Assembly (NCBI RefSeq): GCF_026151205.1
Contig: NC_087082.1
Location: 17,145,401 to 17,205,400, forward strand
Origin: Bolinopsis microptera
Taxonomy: Eukaryota; Ctenophora; Tentaculata; Lobata; Bolinopsidae
DNA: 60,000 bases
Direction: 5' to 3'
The translations under genes and the position numbers were made by a program. Position 1 is the stretch's first letter, and the number at the start of each line of letters is the position of its first letter. This document shows, piece after piece, positions 31,476 to 41,953 of this stretch. The notes under the pieces were generated by a model that saw nothing but the letters and a program-made list of their open reading frames with translations, was not told the origin of the DNA and did not search any database.

Positions 31476-31916
31476 TTATTGTTTTTTTGTCTCATTCTTT
31501 AAGGTATCATCCATATTTGCTTTAGCCTTCTTTACAGCGTCGGTTTCATACCATATTCGCTCATTTATTTTCTTAGTAGATCCGGTCAACCAGAGATCAA
31601 AGATCTGTCTTCTGTTGAATGGATCAGGGTCCAACTTTAGTAATGATCTCGTAATAAAGCTGTCCCGGGAATTACTTCTGTGACAGGGTATTGGAGCCTT
31701 TCTGTATACTAACAGCATTTCTGTACCACTAACAATATCAGTAGTCGGAATATACTCAGCGGGAATTCCTCCGTGGCACTGATTAATACGTGCATTGATA
31801 TTCTGGATCATACTTCCTTTTCTACTAATTTTATTTTTCTGTTCTTCGCCTCTTCTAGTTCTGCTGCTTTCTGGCGATTTTGTTCTATTTGTTGTATTGT
31901 GAGGATTGACTTTCAA
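31476..31916 (-). CDS. Unidentified basic ORF, 146 codons (intact parent of 18300-18640)
   Basis: The minus frame begins without an ATG at 31916, so it is probably an exon: RTRRGEEQKNKISRKGSMIQ, INQCHGGIPAEYIPTTDIVS, MLLVYRKAPIPCHRSNSR, DPDPFNRRQIFDLWLTGSTK, DAVKKAKANMDDTLKNETKK. Basic and mixed. The decayed copy at 18300-18640 confirms that it is repeated. Family unknown. Confidence 0.45.
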   Translation of the reverse strand: MKVNPHNTTNRTKSPESSRTRRGEEQKNKISRKGSMIQNINARINQCHGGIPAEYIPTTDIVSGTEMLLVYRKAPIPCHRSNSRDSFITRSLLKLDPDPFNRRQIFDLWLTGSTKKINERIWYETDAVKKAKANMDDTLKNETKKQ

Positions 31917-32238
31917 TGATCAGTACAAGAGAAACGTGCTAAAGGAGGTAAAAAAAGGGTTAATAATATCAATATCGTCAATGTTATTATATAAATACTA
32001 CTATAAAATATAAATACTACCTAACAGTATCGCTATGTAATAAAATAATAGTTCTGCTGCTTTTATGCTCCGTAGTTTCTGTTTGATCCTTCTCCTTTTC
32101 GTTTGTTCCCTCCGTCGTCCCCTCCTTTTCCATCCATCTGGTCAATACCATCACCACCACACCAATCAGTAACCAGCACATTCTTTCCTCCCACATCATT
32201 CTGCTGATTTAACTTCATTAATATTCTCAAGTGATTGA

Positions 32239-32583
32239 TTACGGCCCCTTGGGATTTCTTTCTATTTTATAATTTACTATTTTATTTTTATTTCTTTCTG
32301 ACCTCCTAACCTCCCCCTGACTCATACGATCACCTAAATTTTCCAAGTCTTTGTCCATGTTTGCCAACCTATCCCTCAGGCTTTCACACTTACCCCTCCT
32401 CTCTTCTTCCTCCCTCCGCATGTCTGCTATTAGAGCAGATGGTTTAGGTGTACTCGCTCCTATCGGTCTCTCAAAGTTGGGTTTAACTTGCGGAGTTCTC
32501 ATCCCTTCTCCCCTTAATTCTACGGGTGTTATATTCCCTTGACTTTCAGGAGGGGTTTCCAACTCGTTTTTGTTGTTCTGCAT
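32239..32583 (-). CDS. Coiled-coil, Pro-rich ORF, 114 residues
   Basis: ATG at 32583 (MQNNKNELETPPESQGNITP). A Pro/Thr-rich N-terminal half carries TPPES and GMRTPQVKP motifs; then a charged coiled coil (MRREEEERRGKCESLRDRLA, NMDKDLENLGDRMSQGEVRR) and a basic tail. Resembles the general layout of small oligomeric phosphoproteins; no homologue recognised. Neighbouring minus-strand exons at 28566 and 31476 may belong with it. Confidence 0.5.
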   Translation of the reverse strand: MQNNKNELETPPESQGNITPVELRGEGMRTPQVKPNFERPIGASTPKPSALIADMRREEEERRGKCESLRDRLANMDKDLENLGDRMSQGEVRRSERNKNKIVNYKIERNPKGP

Positions 32584-33082
32584 ATCCCATGAATCATCAC
32601 ACCAGCATACTTTTTGTATGTCCCCATAACTTTAAACGAAAATTAGTAATTCTAAAGCTGAGATTTAGAGTTGATTAATTCTGTTTGTAAAAATCTTGAT
32701 TGTCTATAAAGATCTAATACAAGAGTAAATTAACTGGCTAACACGCTTGTTGAGAAGAATAAAACGATTATATTAAAATCCAAGTAAAAAATGTTATTCA
32801 AATAAATCAACAACAACAAAAATTAATAACTGCCTATATTTGCGACAAGAGAAACGCCATTTTCGAACGTGACATCACTTCTGGAATAGTGAAAAAGCTA
32901 TCAAACGTTGACTCTGCTTTATCTGAAATGAAGAAATAATTTAGCTTTATTTGATATTTTGCTAATAAAAACAGTTATAAAACTATCAGATAATTTGATT
33001 CAACAGTATGAGCAACTCTACCCATCCTAAATTCTAAAAAAGCAGCTATTTCTTAAGTTTTTTAGAGCACTTGTTTTTTTTA

Positions 33083-33151
33083 TCAAACTCTATTTTTGTC
33101 AACTGTTTTTGTTGAGCTTCCAACACTTATCACCTCTTTTCCTGACAAAAT
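33083..33151 (-). CDS. Nested gene B, exon 4 (last)
   Basis: Acceptor catttttcag; 23 codons including the stop: ILSGKEVISVGSSTKTVDKN. Paralogous to 36841-36900 (ILPGKEVITVGELKKK). Phase 0. Confidence 0.6.
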   Translation of the reverse strand: MLSGKEVISVGSSTKTVDKNRV

Positions 33152-33266
33152 CTGAAAAATGATTATATCTTAATGTATAATTTTCACGGAGAATGAGAAA
33201 AAAACAATTTTTGTGATTATGCTCATCTTGTACTGGAATGGACAAAAAAGAATAATAATTACAAAC

Positions 33267-33359
33267 CTCTTTTTTTGTTAAAGTTCTATGGATCATGTAA
33301 GGAGATATCCGCTTTTCTCTGTGTGTTTGAGTTTGAGCATATTGTGTCACCAGTGCCTT
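33267..33359 (-). CDS. Nested gene B, exon 3
   Basis: Acceptor tttttccag, donor gtttgt, 31 codons: KALVTQYAQTQTHREKRISP through RTLTKKE. Paralogous to 37024-37152, with the same phases. Confidence 0.6.
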
Positions 33360-33510
33360 CTGGAAAAATGATAATAACTTATACAGTGAACATGGATACT
33401 ACTTAATAATTAAAATTTAAGTTATTTATCGTTATGCTTCAATGTAACACTTAGTGTCTTAAAGAAGCTAAATTGTAAAAATGTATTTACAAAATAATAA
33501 AAAATACTAC

Positions 33511-33528
33511 CTCACATTTCTGTCCAAC
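33511..33528 (-). CDS. Nested gene B, exon 2 (micro-exon or truncated)
   Basis: Acceptor gtttcag then VGQKCE and a possible donor gtagta. In paralogue A the same exon runs on for 18 codons to a gtaagt donor; here the continuation hits a stop (VVFFIIL then TAA). Either a 6-codon micro-exon or a damaged exon. Confidence 0.35.
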
Positions 33529-33633
33529 CTGAAACAAAGTACGTTGAAGTCTTTATATTGAGCTATCCTTTTCAATAAAAACATATATACAATCTAATTT
33601 TGTCTGATAAAAATTTACTATATTATTTTTAAC

Positions 33634-33795
33634 CTCGATCTGAACCAGTTTATTCCCGTAACAGTTTAACAAATCGAAGGAGTCTATTGAGAAGCTGAAG
33701 GTGTATACGTAAAATCGTCCACCCGCAAAATCTCTCTTCATGGAGTCCAGGAAATATCTCTCCACCTTTGTTACTGACTCCGATGAGTAAGCCAT
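33634..33795 (-). CDS. Nested gene B, exon 1
   Basis: ATG at 33795, donor gttaaa; 54 codons: MAYSSESVTKVERYFLDSMK, RDFAGGRFYVYTF, DSFDLLNCYGNKLVQIE. Paralogous to 37461-37613. No signal peptide. Unknown family; the conserved YGNKL-V/L-x-I/V-E motif recurs at 41.6 kb. Confidence 0.6.
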
Positions 33796-34799
33796 TACTA
33801 TTGACTATGATGGGAAACTGTTTGCAAAAAAACAAACACTAATAAAAACTGAAATAATAATGAAGAATGGTAATAAACCAATCGTTGAAGTATTGACAAA
33901 AAAAGTTTCAAAAGTTTTAAACTTGTAATATAGAGTACACCATCACCTAGCTTTTTTTTCTTTTACTCTAAATAAAACGTTGCCTTCTTAATAGAGATAT
34001 ATTCTTCTCTAGTGAAGGTTAACAATGGTTTTTGGGGCAGTTGTATAATGTATCGTCATTATTATAACTCGTTCCTGCTCCTCCACCCTCTCGTAGCTGA
34101 GTTTACCTGGAATAAGTTGTGTGAGCTTAAATTGGTGTTATTGCTATATTGTTTGTGAAAGTTGATAGCACTTGTATGCTTGCAAAATAATTTACTTTGA
34201 CAAAATTATATACTTAAACCTTTTATTATCTAATAATATTTACCTCCAGCTTTCAGAACCATATTATTTAATAAGGTTGAGGGGTGAGAGCTGCCTGGGT
34301 TTTTTCACCCTCCTTTTCTTCTGCAGATGTATGTGGAATGAGGCAGTGTTTTCCCCGATCCTCCCCCTCTTCCCTGTATATTTATATCACTAACTTAATA
34401 CAAAACTATAATATCATATTGATGATCAGAAAAACTGTTTTCTTGATTATACCCTTTACGCGATCTCTGCTTTCAAGATCACAGGGTTCTTGTTTTCTGC
34501 GAGTTGTAATACCATAGTATACACATTACGCAACCCCTAGCTGAAAAAAATTGTATGATTATCGAGTAATATGTTATTGGTATCATTATTAACACCTCAG
34601 TACTGTGTTTTACTACAGCTCAACCTGCTCAGTCTGACTATTTGGGAATTTAAACTCTTGATATGGGTATCATTATATAAAATAATACTGTGGGAACCGA
34701 TAAATAATGTAATTTAGAAAAGTAACGAAGAAATTTTATGTCAATAATTGTCTCACGTTCAATTTTTAGTCCTCAAAGGCAACAATTTGCATCACCTCT

Positions 34800-35925
34800 G
34801 TATTATCCGGTTCAGTGTTGAATGTTTCCCCGAAAAAATTAAAATAGGTTCTGTTATTCTTACTCACCATTCTCATCGAATTCAGAATACGCATTATATT
34901 TTTCTGGTATTTAACAGTCATTGCTATACTATGAAAATACATGCTTAGCTCAAGATTGATTGAGGATTAAGTTTCTAGGTTAACCACTGTAAAGATTTTA
35001 AATATTAACAGAGACTAAAATACTGAAATTGAGTAAGACTAAATTAAAATACATTAAAATACAGCTTGTTAACTATTAATCAAAGTGTTAGCCAAAGAAG
35101 AAACAGTGTTATTTTTAAAACGATTAGAGTGATCAGTATTGTATCCTAAGTTTAATATCTATTTTATAATATCATGCTAATAAATGTTAAAAGTGACAAG
35201 TTAAATATTTGCTATAATTACTCCCTCTTGATCCGTATAGTTTAGCTGGGGCTGCTGCCAAATAACTGTGTAAACATCTGAAAATAAATAATCGTTCACA
35301 TTATTTATAAAGTGGCATTTTGGAGAGGAGCACGTTCTGTTATTTATGAAGCATCAAAAGATCAAAGTGTGCTTACATTATTTTAACCAGGTAGAAATTT
35401 AAATAAGTATTTTAAAAGAATATTCTGGGAACTGGACATCATCGTCCAGTTCCCGTTGGATTCCTCTGGTATGTCAACAGCTTTGTCTATATAGCTTTCG
35501 GTTTTCCTTATACGCTTGCCATTACTCCTAGAAGTTGGTTTAACAATAGCGGTTAGTTTTCTTTTTGTCCCGCTGCTGGGACTTGTAGTAGAGGATGTTC
35601 TAGGAGTAAGTGTTCCAGAAGATGTTGAGGTGACCTTAGGTGTTTAAATTACCCGGTTAAAACACTTGTTGAGAAAAATAAAACGATTATATTAACATTC
35701 AAGTAATCAATATTGTTCAAATAAATCAACAACAACAAAAATTGATAAATGTCTATATTTTCAACAAGAGAAACGCCATTTCAGTGTTGACTGTTTCCCC
35801 GAAAACATTAAAATAGGTTCTGTTATTCTTACTAACCATTCTCGTCGAATTCAGAATACGCATTATCTTTTTCTGGTATTTAACAGTCATTGCTATACTA
35901 CGAAAATATATGTTTAGCTCAAGAT
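34800..35925. repeat. Local duplications inside the giant intron
   Basis: 34813-34960 and 35781-35925 are copies (GTTTCCCCGAAAA, TCTGTTATTCTTACT, TTTCTGGTATTTAACAGTCA). 35659-35790 is also related to 32736-32860 and 36492-36610. These form a mosaic of segmental duplications around nested genes A and B. Confidence 0.75.
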
Positions 35926-36050
35926 TTTAAATATCAACATATCTACTATAGTAAAGTAAAAAAGTTGTGGCTACAAGCTAGCAATGAATGTAAATAATCT
36001 CGAGATAGTCACCCCTCCAACATCTTACGACGTACTCGCTATATATAATA

Positions 36051-36242
36051 CTAAGTGAGGGGGCCCTTCGATAGATCTTGATGTTTAAAAAAAATAACGG
36101 TTTTATAGTCCTCGCCCTGACACTTCCATTTTAGGGCATAGCCCGTGCTAAACTGGTATTTAACAGTTTTCTTCTCTATCAATGTCATGTGAAGTGTCGC
36201 CCTCTCCTTTTCTTCCACCCCGTCACATGCGTCGCACGGTAC
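36051..36242 (-). CDS. Terminal exon of an unidentified gene
   Basis: Minus strand. Acceptor tttttcatag at 36243; 63 codons plus a TAG at 36051: VPCDACDGVEEKERATLHMT, LIEKKTVKYQFSTGYALKWK, CQGEDYKTVIFFKHQDLSKG. No stop and no skewed composition; CxxC followed by alternating strands suggests a small structured domain. It lacks a start codon. It lies about 600 bases downstream of gene A in minus-strand sense; relation unknown. Confidence 0.5.
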   Translation of the reverse strand, partial: VPCDACDGVEEKERATLHMTLIEKKTVKYQFSTGYALKWKCQGEDYKTVIFFKHQDLSKGPLT

Positions 36243-36840
36243 CTATGAAAAACATTTTTTTTGAGAAAGAACATTTATATTATTTATCACCACTTCATTA
36301 CTCAATGCATCATTATAAATTCAACTAAATAATATCAAACTATACCTGGTGATCAGCTACACTGTAGCTGAGCTACAGCTCAGCATAGCATTTTATGCAG
36401 CTATCGAAATCTGCTTTAATGATGTTCATAAGCTTGCTGAACCCCTTCTTGTTCTTTTCGGAGCTTCTAATACAAGGAAACTAACTGGCTAAAACACTTG
36501 TTGAGAAGATAAAACAAATATACTATAATTCAAGTAACAAATATTATTCAAATAAATCAAGGACAAAAATGAATAAGTGTCTATATTTGCGACAAGAGAA
36601 ACGCAATGATCGCACGTGACATCACTTCATAGAAGATCCTCTGGCATCTTTAGATCGATAAAGCTATCGAACGTGGGGTCTGTTTTATCTGAAATGAAGA
36701 AATAATTTAGTTTCATGCGACATTTTGCAAATAAAAGCAGTAATAAAACTGTCAGATAATTTGATCTACCGATGCTAAATTAGAAAATAGTAGCTATTTC
36801 CTACGTTTTCTAAGCACTTGTTTTTGATTAAAACTCTATT

Positions 36841-36900
36841 TTAATCAGCAGGTTTTTTCTTGAGCTCCCCAACTGTTATCACCTCTTTACCCGGCAAAAT
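36841..36900 (-). CDS. Nested gene A, exon 4 (last)
   Basis: Acceptor ttaaag (weak), 20 codons to a TAA: ILPGKEVITVGELKKKPAD. Counterpart of 33083-33151. Phase 0. Confidence 0.6.
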   Translation of the reverse strand: MLPGKEVITVGELKKKPAD

Positions 36901-37023
36901 CTTTAATAAAATTATTATAATATGTGTATTAACGTGTAATTTTCACGGAGAATGAGAAACATTAGTTTTTGTGATTTTTGCATCTTGCGCTAAAAATGAG
37001 CAGGAAGTATAATAATCACGAAC

Positions 37024-37152
37024 CTCTTTTTTGTTAGAGTTTTTTTGTAGGAGATTCTTTTTTGTTAGATTTCTTGATGTCCTATAGTAAGAAGATTTGT
37101 GCTTTTTCCTGGTTGTCTGACTTTGAGTGGATTGTGTCACCCGTGCCTCCTT
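37024..37152 (-). CDS. Nested gene A, exon 3
   Basis: Acceptor taatttcag, donor gttcgt, 43 codons: KEARVTQSTQSQTTRKKHKS then SRNLTKKN and KKE. Very basic and Ser/Thr-rich. 36 bases longer than the B copy through an inserted TKKNLLQKNSNK-like stretch, frame preserved. Confidence 0.62.
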
Positions 37153-37304
37153 CTGAAATTATAAATAGTAATAGCTTATACAGTGAACGCGGATTCTGAT
37201 TAAAAAGTAGAATTTAAGTTATTTATCGTTATGCTTCAATGTAACACTTAGTGTCCTAAAAACTAGAATTGTAAAAATATATTTAAAATAAACTTTTAAC
37301 TTAC

Positions 37305-37376
37305 GATGAGATTAATGAGGAGTAGTTTATTGTACTCCCCACTAGTATCAAATACTACCTCACATTTCTGTCCAGC
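37305..37376 (-). CDS. Nested gene A, exon 2
   Basis: Acceptor tgtttcag, donor gtaagt, 24 codons: AGQKCEVVFDTSGEYNKLLL INLI. Phase 0 both sides. Good splice signals. Confidence 0.62.
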
Positions 37377-37460
37377 CTGAAACAATGTATGTTGAAATCT
37401 TTCGTATATAAATGTTTTTCTGATCATAAGACTTTATAACTTTATAATATTATATCTAAC

Positions 37461-37613
37461 CTCGATCTGAACCAATTTATTCCCATAACAGTTTAATAAA
37501 TCGAAGGAGGAGCTGAAGGTGTAGACGTAAAATCGTCCACCCACAAAATCTCTCTTCACGGAGCTCAGGAAATATCTCTCCACCTTTGTAACATGTTTTG
37601 ATGTGTACACCAT
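37461..37613 (-). CDS. Nested gene A, exon 1
   Basis: ATG at 37613, donor gttaga, exactly 51 codons: MVYTSKHVTKVERYFLSSVK, RDFVGGRFYVYTFSSSFDLL, NCYGNKLVQIE. With exons 2-4 it makes a 137-residue protein with all-phase-0 introns. Differences from gene B (33083-33795) are mostly frame-preserving, consistent with two functional or recently functional paralogues. Antisense to NTE, inside its intron. The function cannot be deduced from sequence. Confidence 0.62.
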
Positions 37614-37810
37614 GACTATAATGGCAAACTGTTAGCTGAAAAAACACTAATAATAAAAACACAATAAAAACGGAAATAATGATAAAAATGGCAATAAATT
37701 AATCGTTGAAGTATGGACAACAAATTGTTTTAAAAGTTTTACCAATCTAAATTTGTAACGTTATTTGTACGTAGAGTACACTATCACCCAACTTTAACAA
37801 AAAATCTTAC

Positions 37811-37965
37811 TCTAAATAAAACAAAACAGGGCAATCCAGGTTTTCTGCTGTCAGTAAGAATGGAGCGTCCTCTTTGATATTGAGTACGTCATATGTTCGC
37901 ACTCTTCTGACCATAGGAACGGTATTGTTTAGCGATGTAACAAGTTCCAATGCCTCTTGTGACAT
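37811..37965 (-). CDS. Unidentified exon upstream of gene A
   Basis: ATG at 37965: MSQEALELVTSLNNTVPMVR, RVRTYDVLNIKEDAPFLLTA, ENLDCPVLFYL; donor-like gtaaga at 37810, or a TAA one codon on. A decayed copy lies at about 40735-40840 (same EALELV-I-SLNN start, then a stop). Its phase does not join cleanly to exon 1 of gene A, so it may belong to a separate transcript. Confidence 0.45.
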
Positions 37966-38555
37966 CTGTCAAATGGAATAACACTATAATAATAAGAGGA
38001 TGAGGGGAATGAGGGTTACAACAAGATTATTTCTCAAGATTTGAATTACTACTTTGAAAAATGATCGTACAATTAATTATAGGTTTTTTTCTAGGTATTA
38101 ATTAGCTATGTTGATTCAACGGTTAAGTCTTTTTTTAGTGTCACATACATAAATTTATGTCGATCCAATAATTAATTAATTTATAGTAATATTACACACG
38201 CAGTAAGATTGAGATCAACCCGGAAATATCTTGTGGTATATTATTAATTCGTTAATAGACTATCTTACCAATTCTTTTAGCGTCCCGATTATTTCACCGT
38301 CTAAACATAACAGCTTTACGCTGTTTTTCAGTTCAATCAGCATACACAAAAGAAAGTCATAATAAGAATAAATCTTATTTGATAAAATAAATAATAAAAT
38401 AAAATAAAATCACTAGTGGATCTTTATTAGCGGTCTCGACCTGTAACTATTACCACTATCGCTTGATTAAAAAAATGTTAATTCAATAATTAATAATTAA
38501 TTTCGTTATTAATTATATAATGATACTACACGTCATGTCAATTGGGTAAAGAGTA

Positions 38556-39799
38556 CCTTAGTGCAAGAAATATAGGCGGCAAGAATATAAGGCGCTAGAA
38601 ATTAAGGCGGCAAGAAATTAAGGCGATATTTTTTTCGGAAAAAATACGATTTTTGATCGCAAATTTGGTTATAGTTTTGGTCGAAATAGTGTCAATTTTA
38701 TTCTTTTATCAGTCTATAAAGCATAGAAATCTGTTTAAAAATACGATATATTGGACATTGGTCACATAAAAACTAAATGGTGCATGCACATTATATTTAT
38801 AGTGATTGCTGTTCTGTCGTCTAAGTTTATAATTTTAAATTAGGTAGACATCCACTACATCAGCAAACTGCAAGTCAATTGGTATATTCATTGCATTTGA
38901 CAAAATGATAGTGCACATTCTGTACGCGGCAAGGAATTTTTATGTATGTATACTACATATCATCATTAAAATTAAAAATTATTTCTTTTTAAAATTAAAA
39001 CTCGATTTAAAGCTTAAAAATGAAATGTAAAATTGTACGAACATTCGAATTTGAACTGACATTAATAACACATGTACTGCAGTTTAAATCTCAATAGAAT
39101 ATAGTCCGAGAAGCCGAGATAAAAAACATGAAGTTAGATCCTGAGCGCTGCAAATGGATCAATCAGCATTCTTGAGTCAATACCGTCCTCCTTGCACCTC
39201 CTCACCGCTTCAGTGAGACCAGACGCACGCCATCCAGAAGCGATCAACTTCTTTCCTTCCACAGTTTTGAAGAACTCGTAGGAAGCTGTCAAAGTTTTGG
39301 CATGGAGAGGTTTCAGCACTGACAAGCGGATATCCAACTTGAAATCTCCTACTTCAGGATTATGCTGGATGTGATCTGCTAGACTACGACTTACGTAGGA
39401 TGCACATGCCTCCCGCTCAAAATCTTTTAGCTTTTTATTCACTTTCCAGACACGACGGAGCAAGATGACGACGACTATCTTGGTTATGGATTGCAGCTGC
39501 TGGAGATATATGACTCTGATGAAGAAGGAGAAGACGAGAATATTAATTGATATATTAATGTATTTAGACTCAAGTTAATTTATTTTAAATATGTATTTCA
39601 TTGAATTCTAGCAAATAACGAAATCGACATGTAAATTTAAAATAATAAAATCACACGAAAATTTCTTATGAAAAAATCGCAAGAAAAAAAATTAAGGCGG
39701 TTAGAAATTACGGTGGTCAGATATTAAGGCGGCAAGAAATTAAGGCGATTTTGTCAGAATCGCCTTAATTTCTTGCCGCCTATATTTCTTGCACTAAGG
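38556..39799. mobile_element. Pogo/Tigger-like (Tc1/mariner superfamily) element, 1244 bp
   Basis: TIRs of about 35-40 bases starting CCTTAGTGCAAGAAATATAG at both ends, flanked by TA (38554-38555 and 39800-39801). Subterminal copies of AGAAATTAAGGCGG occur several times at both ends, and 39737-39770 is a near-perfect hairpin. The interior holds a transposase C-terminal fragment (39134-39463, minus). TA target plus DDE-1-like tail fits pogo/Tigger. Confidence 0.85.
39134..39463 (-). pseudogene. Pogo/Tigger-type DDE transposase C-terminal fragment
   Basis: Minus frame: LSVLKPLHAKTLTASYEFFK, KKLIASGWRASGLTEAVRRC, LIDPFAAL. 'LS-x-x-KPLHA-x-W/T' followed by 'G-x-x-x-I-x-x-GW-x-x-(S/A)GI/L' is the family's post-catalytic region. 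Catalytic DDE residues are not present in the element, so it is non-autonomous. Confidence 0.7.
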
Positions 39800-39837
39800 T
39801 AGTTCTGCTGATCTTGTCCAAACGTGTGACAGTTTTA

Positions 39838-40318
39838 TCATTTTTTACCATTCGCTTCGCCTAAAACTGTTGACATATTCACCAGTGATAGTGCCGCCAC
39901 TTTTTCTATGTTTATAAGAGCCCTGCTCTGTGTATTGTTAACCGTTATTCCCGGCCCTTCTGTTCTCCAGCGGAGGTCACTTATCGCCACTTCAATGTCC
40001 TCCTCAAGTGCTCGGACGGTTGGCGCCATCATAATCTTTTTAAAGATTTTTAGGGCGCCCAACAACGCCGAAGCCGGTCCAGCTATTGACACTCGTCTTA
40101 CCGCGTTGAACGTGAACTTGCTGGGTTTGGTCGCCCCGATTGTCAGGCCACGTGATTCTACTAGTTTTACTAAGCTTTTCGGAAGCTGAGTCGCCTCTGA
40201 CAATTTTTTCTGGCCATCACTTGAGCAGTACAGTATTGGTTCTCTTTGTGCCATAGATAGGTCCGTGAGTGCGCTGTCTTCCGTCGCGAAATGAGGGGAG
40301 TTCATACCTAACTGCAAA
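39838..40318 (-). CDS. Unidentified exon, about 157 residues
   Basis: Acceptor gttttgcag at 40313-40318, ATG soon after (MNSPHFATEDSALTDLSMAQ). Continues EATQLPKSLVKLVESRGLTI, SKFTFNAVRRVSIAGPASAL, LGALKIFKKIMMAPTVRALE, RALINIEKVAALSLVNMSTV and stops at 39838. High GC and well-mixed composition indicate real coding. Alternatively the start lies upstream at 40383. It resembles the other antisense exons in style; it could be nucleoprotein-like (helix-rich), which is speculation. Confidence 0.5.
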
Positions 40319-40714
40319 ACAAACACCCTGCTTAAAAATAACACGGGCGCAAAAGTGCAATCGAGTCTAGGAAAGCTTGTCATATCGTTAAATACAAACG
40401 AAAAAGAGAACTTTTATTTTCTATTGGCTTCTATATGGCTTCCACCAGATTGAAATACATCTCGAGCCCTGACCCTAAACGGTCAGGAGCCGACCTTAGT
40501 AATGAAACAATGTCCCCGAAGGTTCTTTCATCCCCAGGTTAGAAATGATAAATAAATATTAACTTTAACAGATTAATGATTTTAATGTACAGCTCTACTA
40601 TTAATATATTATACTATAATATAAATGAATGAGAACACCGTGTTTTAATGCGTAGAAGTATAGCTATAGAATATATACACGTTTTGAAACAAGTGTACGA
40701 ACCTAGAATTGGCC

Positions 40715-40860
40715 ACCTCAGGTTTTCCGTTGTCAGTCCTCTTTGAAATTGAGTACGTCATAAGTTCGCACTCTTCTGATCATAGAAACGCTATTGTTTA
40801 GCGATATAACAAGTTCCAACGCCTCTTGTGACTGCTCTGTCACAACATTTTTCAGCTTTA
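40715..40860 (-). pseudogene. Decayed copy of the 37811-37965 exon
   Basis: Minus frame EALELVISLNNSVSMIRRVR, TYDVLNFKED then a stop; the equivalent of the APFLLTAENL end is lost. Confidence 0.55.
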
Positions 40861-41416
40861 TGTCTTTCTCGTTATCTTTCAATCCTTCAAGTATGGATTA
40901 CTCTGAACTTCAATAAATGATTTCATCTTTACGACACTGTCGTTCACCTGTTTTATCTTTGATCTTTGAAGCTGGTGGTATGATCGGGATCAATATAAAT
41001 TCATAAAACCATCTATCTATAAATATGTTATTAATTTGTTAATACTCTATCTTATCAATTCTGTCACCTTCGCTATCAAGATACAAAAGTTCAAGTAATT
41101 ATTAGTGAAGTTTAGATAGGGTTCTGTGATTCATGCTGAAACTCAAATCGTTTAATTACTTTCGTGACCCAGGGGGTTCAGCCTATGTCTTATGCTCATT
41201 GCTATTAAGAATAAATCATCGATAAGATCGAGCGGTCTACAGGTTTTGCGCTCAAACCTGAAACAGAAAGTGCTCGATATTATACAACTCAGCACTGTTT
41301 AAATAATGAACGTTACACACCCAACGGACGTTAATAACCTCTAGAGTCTCAGCTTGTTACCCGCAGTGGACATACGTTTATGATGCCAAGACGCCTCCCC
41401 ATTCTTCTAAAGTCTT

Positions 41417-41614
41417 TTACAACAGCCTGTTTAACTGCGGGCTGTCTGTCTCTACCGCTACGCTTATTGCTATAAAATAAGACGTATTTAAATCTAGGCT
41501 TGATTTTATAATATCATCATTTAATGAGTGAAAGTAAACAAAGCACGAATTAAACAAATTCTCTACTTTCAACAGCTTGTTTCCATAAGTAACAAGCCAA
41601 CTAAGAGAGTACAT
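41417..41614 (-). CDS. Remote relative of nested genes A/B exon 1 (YGNKL motif)
   Basis: Minus frame containing YSLSWLVTYGNKLLKVEN, comparable to LLNCYGNKLVQIE in A and B. Probably a diverged family member or fragment. Confidence 0.3.
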   Translation of the reverse strand: MYSLSWLVTYGNKLLKVENLFNSCFVYFHSLNDDIIKSSLDLNTSYFIAISVAVETDSPQLNRLL

Positions 41615-41704
41615 AGTATGTAGTACACTATTGTAATCTGGTATAATATAGTGAAGTTAGGAAGCAAATTGCACCTATTCGTAGTAGCGTAGGTGTAGGT
41701 GAAC

Positions 41705-41953
41705 CTAATGAGGGCTGCTGTATGGCTCTGTGCTGGGCGAGGTGGGGCTGTGGAAATAGGGCGGGGGCGCCGGCTGGGTGTCCATTCTTGCCGCCTGTTG
41801 ATCCGCCAAGTACTCCAATTCCACTGTTAGGTCTCTTATTCTTCTTTCTGCCCGCCTGAGGCGTTTCTTGAGTTCTTCTAACTCTTTCAGGTCGTCGGTA
41901 TACGCACTGCTGATGGCAGTAACGGCCTTCATCAGGTCCCTTGATGATGACAT
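41705..41953 (-). CDS. 82-residue coiled-coil protein, copy 2
   Basis: Second copy of 11380-11628, same start (MSSSRDLMKAV) and end (SSPH), same acceptor-like cttttctag upstream. Identity extends only about 30 bases beyond the coding sequence on the 5' side, so the duplicated block is nearly the coding exon itself. Confidence 0.55.
   Translation of the reverse strand: MSSSRDLMKAVTAISSAYTDDLKELEELKKRLRRAERRIRDLTVELEYLADQQAARMDTQPAPPPYFHSPTSPSTEPYSSPH

Noticed and set aside
33650-33835. Alternative frame in exon 1 of gene B (KGGEIFPGLHEERFCGW) that is also open in gene A
   Set aside because: Conserved in both copies because the nucleotide sequence is; the other frame has ATG starts, runs in frame into the splice donor and joins exons 2-4 in phase 0.
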